From: CAZMNY01 sp964567745
GTDB lineage: Bacteria > Planctomycetota > Planctomycetia > Pirellulales > Pirellulaceae
DNA length: 20,365 bases
Reading direction: 5' to 3'
Assembly: GCA_964567745.1 (NCBI GenBank)
Contig: CAZMNY010000066.1
Span: forward strand, 1 to 20,365
In this document: positions 15,004-20,365 of the stretch, piece by piece
Layout of the letters: the number at the start of each line of letters is the position of its first letter
How positions within the stretch are numbered: position 1 is the stretch's first letter
Notes under the pieces: generated by a model
What the model was told of the DNA's origin: nothing
Databases searched by the model: none
Seen by the model: the letters and a program-made list of their open reading frames with translations, nothing else
Program-made: the position numbers and the translations under genes

Positions 15004-17412
15004 ATGACGAAAAGCATCGCCCTGTTTCTCCCCGCAATCTTGATGATCAGTGTCCCGCTGCCGGCTGCCTCGCCCAAGAGCGATGGCTATTACGGTAAGA
15101 CGAAGGTCGCCCCCAAGGCGCAGGTGAAGGCTTCTCCCTTCAATCTTGGCCAGGTGAAGCTTCTGCCGAGCCCATTCGAGAGAGCGATGAAGGTCAACCA
15201 GAAGTACCTGCTTGCTCTCGACGCCGACCGGATGCTCTGGCCCTATCACGAACGAGCCGGTCTGCCGATCAAAGGCGATCGCTATGGCGGCTGGGAACTG
15301 AAGGACGTCGTCGGACATACCAGCGGCCACTACATAAGCGCCTTATCCTTGATGTACGCCAGTACGGGCGACCAGCGATTCAAGGATCGCGTCGATTACA
15401 TGGTCGGCGAGATCGCCAAAGCGCAGGCTAAGCATGGCGATGGTTACACCGGTCCCGTCCGCCCCGAAGTCTGGAAGAACATCTTCAGCGGCGATTTGAA
15501 GGCTCACAAATGGGGCGTGGGGGGTGGCTATGTCCCGTGGTATGTCATGCACAAGACCTTCGCCGGCCTGATTGACGCCTATATCCATACCGACAACAAA
15601 CAAGCTCTGGAAGTGGTGACCAGGCTCGCCGACTGGGCCAAAGAGGGGACCGACAATCTCGACGAAGCGCAGTTTCAGGACATGCTCCGCGCTGAGCACG
15701 GCGGAATGTCCGAGTCGCTCGCACATCTTTACGCCATCACCGGCAACAAGGACTATCTCACCCTTGCCCAACGCTTTGACCACAAAGAAATCCTTGATCC
15801 GTTGATCAAGAAAGAAGACAAGCTGGCCGGGTATCACGTCAACACGCAACTCCCCAAGATTCTCAGCGTTGCCCGCCTCTACGAATTAACGGGCGACCAG
15901 CGTTACGCTACCGCGGTCAATTTCCTCTGGGATCGAGTAATAAACACCCGCTCGATGGCTCCCGGCGGTGTCGATCTTCGCGAGCACTTTTACGAAGCTG
16001 GCAGCGAGTCGGCCCATCTGGCCTGGAACAGTAGCGAAACCTGCTCGGTCTACAACATGCTGAAACTGACCCGCTCTGCGTTCAGCTGGAACCCGTCAGC
16101 CGCCACGATGGATTACTACGAGCGAGCGCTCTACAACCAGATCCTCGGCTCGCAAGACCCCGACAGTGGAGGCATGACTTATTTCTACAACCTCAAGCCG
16201 GGGCACTTCAAGATTTACAGCACCCCTTTTGACGCGATGTGGTGCTGTGTTGGCTCGGGAATCGAAAACCATTCAAAGTATGCCGACACCATCTACTCTC
16301 ACGATGACGACACCCTCTGGGTCAACCTTTTCATCCCCTCGCTGCTCGACTGGCAGGCGAAGGATCTCCGCATTCGCATGGCGACAAAGTTCCCCGCAGA
16401 CGACACGATCACTCTGACGATCAACGCCAAGAGGTCTCAGAAACTCGACCTGAAGATTCGCGTTCCTTATTGGGCGACCCAAGGGGCCGAGGTCAGCATC
16501 AATGGCGAGAAGCTGAACGTAAAATCAACTCCCGAGAGTTACCTGACCTTGTCGCGCGAGTGGAAAGATGGCGACAAAGTCGCCGTCCACTTGCCAATGA
16601 GCCTTCATCTTCGAACGGCGCGAGACAAAAAGAACTTGACGACCATCATGTATGGTCCGATCGTGCTGGCAGGCGAACTTGGCACCAAAGGCATGCCCAG
16701 CGATGTCTCCTCGAGCCAGGCCGCGCATAGTGGCGAGATGGATCCCCCGGTTCCGGTGCTTCTAATCGACGCGGACAACGACCTCTCCTTATGGCTGAAG
16801 CGAGTCCCCGGCGACACCCTTCGATTCAAGACAGTCGGCGTTGGCAAGCCGAACGATGTGACCTTGATCCCGCTGGCCGACCTGCACCACCAACGCTACA
16901 CCGTTTATTGGGAGACGATGACTCCGGGTGATTGGAAACCTGCTCCCAGCCTTGAGCCAGAAAAGATTGCCGAGAGCCAACTGACCCCCGGCCTCGATTA
17001 CAAGTACTACGAGGGATCCTGGGTCAATCTCCCCGATTTCAGCAAACTCAAAGTTGAAAAGAAGGGGACGGTCGAGAATTTTGAGCTCTCGATGCAAGAT
17101 CAAAATGACAACTTTGGTGTCGTCTTCTCCGGTTACCTGAAGATCACAGAGAAGGGCGAGTACATGTTCTCCACCCGCAGCGACGACGGCACACGCTTGA
17201 CTCTCGCTGGCAAGCAACTCGTCCTCAACGACGGCGTTCACGCCATGACCTCCGTCGAGTCAAAGCCGGTTCTGTTAGCTCCCGGTTTCTATCCTCTTGA
17301 GGTCGAGTTCTTCGAGGGCAGTGGCGGAGAGGGACTTGAGATCAGCACCTATTCCCCCGTCGATGGCAAGTGGAACCGAATTCCAAAATCGATTCTCTAC
17401 CGACACAAATAG
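15004..17412 (+). CDS. GH127 (DUF1680) glycoside hydrolase, beta-L-arabinofuranosidase type, with C-terminal PA14-like domain
   Basis: An 802-residue exported enzyme. The signal peptide is MTKSIALFLPAILMISVPLPA with cleavage near ASP. The DUF1680/GH127 catalytic part covers about residues 45-590: LPSPFERAMKVNQKYLLALD, GGWELKDVVGHTSGHYISAL, GGGYVPWYVMHKTFAGLIDA and AEHGGMSESLAHLYAITG. The zinc/catalytic set known from Bifidobacterium HypBA1 (Glu338, Cys340, Cys417, Cys418) is conserved as E345-T-C347 (SSETCSVYNM) and C414-C415 (MWCCVGSGIEN), so the enzyme should be active, cleaving terminal beta-L-arabinofuranose or a related sugar. Residues about 660-795 form a PA14-like carbohydrate-binding domain (DYKYYEGSW, GVVFSGYLKITEKGEYMFST, SDDGTRLTLAGK, PLEVEFFEGSGG). 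The SGNH esterase gene follows after 15 bases with its own ribosome-binding site, so the two are almost certainly co-transcribed. The exact sugar specificity is not readable from sequence. Confidence 0.94.
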   Translation: MTKSIALFLPAILMISVPLPAASPKSDGYYGKTKVAPKAQVKASPFNLGQVKLLPSPFERAMKVNQKYLLALDADRMLWPYHERAGLPIKGDRYGGWELKDVVGHTSGHYISALSLMYASTGDQRFKDRVDYMVGEIAKAQAKHGDGYTGPVRPEVWKNIFSGDLKAHKWGVGGGYVPWYVMHKTFAGLIDAYIHTDNKQALEVVTRLADWAKEGTDNLDEAQFQDMLRAEHGGMSESLAHLYAITGNKDYLTLAQRFDHKEILDPLIKKEDKLAGYHVNTQLPKILSVARLYELTGDQRYATAVNFLWDRVINTRSMAPGGVDLREHFYEAGSESAHLAWNSSETCSVYNMLKLTRSAFSWNPSAATMDYYERALYNQILGSQDPDSGGMTYFYNLKPGHFKIYSTPFDAMWCCVGSGIENHSKYADTIYSHDDDTLWVNLFIPSLLDWQAKDLRIRMATKFPADDTITLTINAKRSQKLDLKIRVPYWATQGAEVSINGEKLNVKSTPESYLTLSREWKDGDKVAVHLPMSLHLRTARDKKNLTTIMYGPIVLAGELGTKGMPSDVSSSQAAHSGEMDPPVPVLLIDADNDLSLWLKRVPGDTLRFKTVGVGKPNDVTLIPLADLHHQRYTVYWETMTPGDWKPAPSLEPEKIAESQLTPGLDYKYYEGSWVNLPDFSKLKVEKKGTVENFELSMQDQNDNFGVVFSGYLKITEKGEYMFSTRSDDGTRLTLAGKQLVLNDGVHAMTSVESKPVLLAPGFYPLEVEFFEGSGGEGLEISTYSPVDGKWNRIPKSILYRHK

Positions 17413-17427
17413 ATAGGAATACAAACG

Positions 17428-18210
17428 ATGTTCATTCCAAACCACGTAGCCAATCGTGGCGCCAGCCTGACGTTGTGTCTTGCCGTAGCCATCCTGCCGA
17501 CCGCGACGGCACACTGCGCCGAACCGCAGGTCGATCAGGCGACTTCGGCGCCGAAGCACCAGTCCGTCATACCTGCACCTCGCATCGCCGAATGGTGGTT
17601 CGCCCGCCAAGCTGAAAAAATCGGTCTGATGAGCAAGGGTGATATCGATCTGCTGATGGTCGGCGATTCGATCACGCACAATTTTGAAAATGAAAAGGTC
17701 GGCTTGAAAGTATGGGAAAAGTACTTCGTCCCGCTCAAGGCGATCAACCTGGGATTTGGCGGCGATCGCACGGAGCACGTGCTTTGGCGATTGGACCACC
17801 TTCCTGTCATGAAGCAGGCACCGAAGGCCGCTGTTCTGTTGATCGGCACCAACAACATCGGCTGGGGAAGCGACACACCGAAGCAGGCCGCCGAAGGCGT
17901 CCAGGCGATTGCCAGAAAACTGAAAGCGATCTATCCCGACATGAACGTCATGGTGCTTGGAGTTTTGCCGCGAAGACGCAATCTCGATCACCCCCACCGT
18001 AAGCAGATCATCGAGCTCAATTCCTACCTGCCGGAACTGCTCAAAGACATGCAGGGCGTGAAGTTCCTGGACATCGGCCCTGCGTTCCTTGATGAGAAGG
18101 GCTTCTTGTCAGAAGAGATGATGCCTGACACCACGCATCCGAGCGAGAAGGGCCACGAAGTTTGGGCCGAAGCCATCGCGCCCGAACTAAAGAAAATGCT
18201 CGGTGAGTGA
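17428..18210 (+). CDS. Secreted SGNH/GDSL hydrolase (PAF-acetylhydrolase-like esterase)
   Basis: A 260-residue exported esterase. AGGA at 17415-17418 precedes the ATG by 9 bases. The signal peptide runs to about residue 30 (LTLCLAVAILPTATAHCA-EP). All four SGNH blocks are present: the nucleophile S81 in V-G-D-S-I-T, the block II glycine in INLGFGGDRTEHVLWRL, N142 in IGTNNIGWG, and the D234/H237 pair in PDTTHPSEKGHEVWA. The overall pattern is that of the PAF-acetylhydrolase-like SGNH proteins common in planctomycete saccharolytic loci, which typically remove acetyl or other acyl groups from sugars. Placed between GH127 (15 bases upstream) and a GH33 sialidase (47 bases downstream), it may deacylate the same glycan, for example O-acetylated sialic acids that block sialidase; this is inference from position. 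Confidence 0.93.
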   Translation: MFIPNHVANRGASLTLCLAVAILPTATAHCAEPQVDQATSAPKHQSVIPAPRIAEWWFARQAEKIGLMSKGDIDLLMVGDSITHNFENEKVGLKVWEKYFVPLKAINLGFGGDRTEHVLWRLDHLPVMKQAPKAAVLLIGTNNIGWGSDTPKQAAEGVQAIARKLKAIYPDMNVMVLGVLPRRRNLDHPHRKQIIELNSYLPELLKDMQGVKFLDIGPAFLDEKGFLSEEMMPDTTHPSEKGHEVWAEAIAPELKKMLGE

Positions 18211-18247
18211 AGTCGGGTAACTACGAGCGATCGTTGATTTTATATGC

Positions 18248-18251
18248 GGAG
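18248..18251 (+). promoter_or_regulatory. Ribosome-binding site deciding the sialidase start
   Basis: GGAG stands 6 bases before the ATG at 18258. The alternative in-frame GTG at 18207 overlaps the stop of the esterase gene, which could allow translational coupling, but it would place 17 polar residues ahead of the signal peptide. Confidence 0.55.
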
Positions 18252-18257
18252 TTGGGA

Positions 18258-19958
18258 ATGGGTAAGCATCCGATTTGGACGATGATCTGTGTAGGCCTGT
18301 TGTTCGTCGCATTTCCAATGGTAATGCTCGGGACGGAATACGGCATCATTGTTGACGGTAAACTGACAAAGCACGGAGCGATTGTTGGCAGGTCAACCAG
18401 AGCAGGCGACGGGAAAGACGACAAAGCCTTCGTGCTGAACGGCCTGTATAAGTTTGTCTATGCGGGTGCGGGCGTGCGCAGTAGCGACGCGCGAATCCAC
18501 GCCAAACTCTCCATGAACAAACTCGGCAATACCGGCGCCGGCGTACTTGTCAACGGACACTGGTTTACCTTCGACATCAACCCGGGCAATAAGCTCGGCG
18601 TCGCTGGACCTGCGTTTGGCAAGACGGCGAAGGTCTTTGCAGAGGCTGAAGGACGCATCAAGCCGGGGGTGCCATTCGATGTCGACATCGTGATCAAGGA
18701 CGGATTCTTGACCTGCGCAATCAATGGCGAGACAGTCGGTGAGGTCAAGAACTTTCCCACCGCCATGGAAACAGTTCCTTCGCCGGACGTGGGCAGCGTT
18801 CACAAGCTGGGGGTGATCACCGCCTTGCGCTCCTGGCGCGCAGATCTGAAGATTTATGACTTTCGCGTAGAGACCGACGGGGAGATGGTCTCTCTTCCTG
18901 AGATGCAGACGATCTATAAAAGTGGATCGGCAACAACGAACACCTACCGCATTCCAGCGCTGCTCGTATCGAAGAAAGGCACCATCCTGGCCTTTGCCGA
19001 GGCCCGTCGCAACAGTGGCTCAGACACTGCAAATATCGATACCGTCGTTCGCCGTAGCGAAGATGGCGGCAAAACCTGGGGAGACGAGATCATCGTCTTT
19101 GACGAACACGATAACGTCGCAGGTAATCCCTGCCCTGTTGTCGATCAGTCCACGGGCAGGATTTGGAGCCTACAAACCTGGAACAGTCATAAGGTTCACG
19201 AAAACCAGACGAAGGCTGGCTTCGGCGAGGATTCAAGACGAGTATTCGTCACCTACTCTGACGACGATGGCAAAACATGGGCCAAGGCAAAAGACATCAC
19301 AAGATCCGCTAAACAGAAACATTGGAGTTGGTACGCAACCGGCCCTGGTGCCGGCATCCAGCTGCAACGCGGCAAGCACAAAGGACGACTGATCATTCCC
19401 TGCGATCATAAGTCATTGCCTGAGGGAGGACCGCAAACCTACCACAGTCATATTTTGTATAGCGACGACCACGGCGAGACTTGGCATATCGGTGCCCGAA
19501 CGGGGCACGGGCTTAACGAGTGTGAGGCCGTTGAACTTGAGAACGGTGATGTCATGCTCAACAGCCGCAATCACGGCGCCGACGAGTTCCACCGCGGGGT
19601 CTCCATTTCCAAAGATGGAGGTCAGACGTTTAGCTCATTTCGTCGAGATCCGACATTACTCGAACCCCGTTGCCAAGCCTCCATTCGACGTTACAGCTGG
19701 TCAACAGGTGATAACCCCGGAATTATTCTCTTCTCGAACCCGGCCCGGAAATGGCGAGACTTCCTGTTGCTGCGAGCGAGCTACGATGACGGAAAAACCT
19801 GGCCGGACGCGAGGATCATCTTCCCATATACCGCTGCCTACAGCGACATCACGGTCCTTTCCGACGGTCGAATCGGCGTCCTGTTCGAGCGGGACAACCA
19901 CACAAAGATTGACTTGGCCATCCTGCCATCCTGGTCGCAAACTCCAGAGTCTCATTAA
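18258..19958 (+). CDS. Secreted GH33-type exo-sialidase with N-terminal lectin-like domain
   Basis: A 566-residue exported enzyme expected to release terminal sialic acids (or Kdn-like sugars). The signal peptide is MGKHPIWTMICVGLLFVAFP. Residues about 30-210 form a beta-sandwich, lectin-like domain ending in ALRSWRADLKIYDFRVE. The propeller (about 215-560) has Y-R231-I-P, the candidate acid/base D256 in SGSDTANID, five Asp-boxes (SEDGGKTWG, SDDDGKTWA, SDDHGETWH, SKDGGQTFS, SYDDGKTWP), E421 in GLNECEAVEL, R437 in MLNSRNH, a third Arg candidate in NPARKWRD, and the nucleophile candidate Y528 in AAYSDITVLSDGRIGVL. With the Arg triad, Asp and Tyr/Glu pair in place, activity is likely. Last gene of the GH127-esterase-sialidase run. 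Sialic-acid uptake or catabolism genes are not in the window, so whether the product is used by this cell is unknown. Confidence 0.93.
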   Translation: MGKHPIWTMICVGLLFVAFPMVMLGTEYGIIVDGKLTKHGAIVGRSTRAGDGKDDKAFVLNGLYKFVYAGAGVRSSDARIHAKLSMNKLGNTGAGVLVNGHWFTFDINPGNKLGVAGPAFGKTAKVFAEAEGRIKPGVPFDVDIVIKDGFLTCAINGETVGEVKNFPTAMETVPSPDVGSVHKLGVITALRSWRADLKIYDFRVETDGEMVSLPEMQTIYKSGSATTNTYRIPALLVSKKGTILAFAEARRNSGSDTANIDTVVRRSEDGGKTWGDEIIVFDEHDNVAGNPCPVVDQSTGRIWSLQTWNSHKVHENQTKAGFGEDSRRVFVTYSDDDGKTWAKAKDITRSAKQKHWSWYATGPGAGIQLQRGKHKGRLIIPCDHKSLPEGGPQTYHSHILYSDDHGETWHIGARTGHGLNECEAVELENGDVMLNSRNHGADEFHRGVSISKDGGQTFSSFRRDPTLLEPRCQASIRRYSWSTGDNPGIILFSNPARKWRDFLLLRASYDDGKTWPDARIIFPYTAAYSDITVLSDGRIGVLFERDNHTKIDLAILPSWSQTPESH

Positions 19959-19998
19959 AAACCCACAACGAGAGATTCGGGGGAAGTGAGTTCGTCGC

Positions 19999-20015
19999 CT
20001 TTCGCGCCGCGAAAG
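19999..20015. repeat. Perfect 7-bp hairpin, possible dispersed REP-like element
   Basis: CTTTCGC and GCGAAAG pair perfectly around the loop GCC, 40 bases after the sialidase stop, followed by AGTAGCGCCGTGCG and an A-run (20038 region). Hairpins of this CTTTCGC/GCGAAAG type are, from memory, frequent between genes in planctomycetes. It may also help end the sialidase transcript, although no T-run follows on the plus strand. Confidence 0.5.
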
Positions 20016-20128
20016 TAGCGCCGTGCGAAAAAAGAAACATTCACTGAAACAACGATTCAAACCCAAGTAAAGAAAATGATCTGTCCAGATTCTGCATCGC
20101 CGGGAGTGGTTAGAGGATGAATGATCAT

Positions 20129-20194
20129 CCAACGCAAAGGAACCCTTCCATGACTTTTATGAGTCGATCTTATTCGAGCTGGTTTTCGTCTTTC
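20129..20194 (+). repeat. Leader/signal-peptide repeat, copy 2 (with ribosome-binding site)
   Basis: Contains the AAAGG ribosome-binding site (20136-20140), the ATG at 20150 and the first 15 codons of the last gene. It aligns with 5337-5401 at 47 of 66 positions with one gap (hand count); the blocks CCAACGCA, AGGAACC and GTTTTC are shared exactly. Confidence 0.7.
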
Positions 20195-20365
20195 ATCATT
20201 ATCCTTTCCGGCATTGCGCTGTCCCCAGCCGCAGAGGCGGCGACAGGTGTCAATCTCGCGCCGGTCGCGGAACCGTCGACTTCCTACGTGTCGCGAGATA
20301 CGTCGCTGGCGGCGCTCCACGACGGGCACGCCCCCGAGACATCCCACGTTCGCGGCAAGGGATCG
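20150..20365 (+). CDS. Start of an exported protein with a discoidin (F5/8C)-like N-terminus, 3' truncated
   Basis: Seventy-two codons are visible before the window ends. AAAGG lies 9 bases before the ATG at 20150; an in-frame ATG at 20159 is also possible. A signal peptide (hydrophobic stretch IIILSGIALSPAAEA, cleavage near AEA-AT) is followed by VNLAPVAEPSTSYVSRDTSL and AALHDGHAPETS. The N-L-A-x-x-A-x-P-S-x-S-Y-V-S ... A-L-x-D-G pattern is the usual opening of F5/8 type C (discoidin) domains that precede glycoside hydrolases such as GH127, GH78 or GH2 in planctomycetes. The catalytic part, if any, lies beyond the window. Frame and export are well supported; the domain call is tentative. Confidence 0.75.
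   Translation, partial: MTFMSRSYSSWFSSFIIILSGIALSPAAEAATGVNLAPVAEPSTSYVSRDTSLAALHDGHAPETSHVRGKGS

Noticed and set aside
18207..18257. GTG start overlapping the esterase stop for the sialidase gene
   Set aside because: Overlap is attractive for translational coupling, but the extension is polar and the ATG at 18258 has a good GGAG site and opens the signal peptide.
1..20365. tRNA, rRNA, insertion sequence, toxin-antitoxin or defence genes
   Set aside because: I looked on both strands and found no cloverleaf with CCA-type ends, no transposase or integrase motif, no terminal inverted repeats with target duplications and no small paired genes.

Overview
The window reads as a piece of a Planctomycetota-type chromosome or metagenomic contig (Pirellulales-like; Verrucomicrobiota is the alternative). 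The evidence is the DUF1552 plus DUF1592/1588/1585 cytochrome pair, a planctomycete-style C-x-x-C-H domain, a secreted SUMF1 protein, a leucine-rich repeat protein, and many signal-peptide-bearing hydrolases. There are ten genes plus the start of an eleventh. All lie on the + strand and nearly all appear to be exported. I saw no tRNA, rRNA, CRISPR array, integrase, transposase or transporter gene.

Layout. (1) 1-3888: the 3' part of a DUF1552 gene, then a large C-x-x-C-H/DUF1592-family protein. This pair is markedly AT-richer than the rest (about 33-42% GC in 60-base samples counted by hand, against 55-67% in samples from the genes at 8-14 kb). (2) 3955-5016: a secreted protein with ten gapless 23-residue leucine-rich repeats. 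(3) 5357-7789: an exported fusion of a SUMF1 (formylglycine-generating-enzyme-like) domain and two successive HExxH metallopeptidase-like domains. This is the most unusual gene in the window. (4) 7858-14274: a secreted S9 prolyl-oligopeptidase, an Asp-box (Vps10/BNR-like) propeller and a GH32/GH43-like propeller protein, 90 and 30 bases apart. (5) 14275-15003: a 729-base stretch without a convincing gene, holding a strong hairpin with two alternative pairings and perhaps a gene remnant. (6) 15004-19958: a compact run of GH127 (DUF1680) with a C-terminal PA14-like domain, an SGNH esterase and a GH33 sialidase, 15 and 47 bases apart, probably one operon. (7) 20150-20365: the start of another exported protein, apparently a discoidin (F5/8C)-like domain. 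Its ribosome-binding site and signal-peptide coding DNA resemble those of the SUMF1 fusion 15 kb upstream.

Taken together, this is an extracellular or periplasmic degradation locus. GH127, SGNH and GH33 could remove arabinofuranose, acyl groups and terminal sialic-acid-like sugars, while the S9 peptidase and the SUMF1-peptidase fusion could act on the protein part of glycoproteins. That joint role is inference. Active-site residues are visible for GH127, SGNH, S9 and GH33. No sulfatase is present, and the SUMF1 domain lacks the cysteines needed to activate one.
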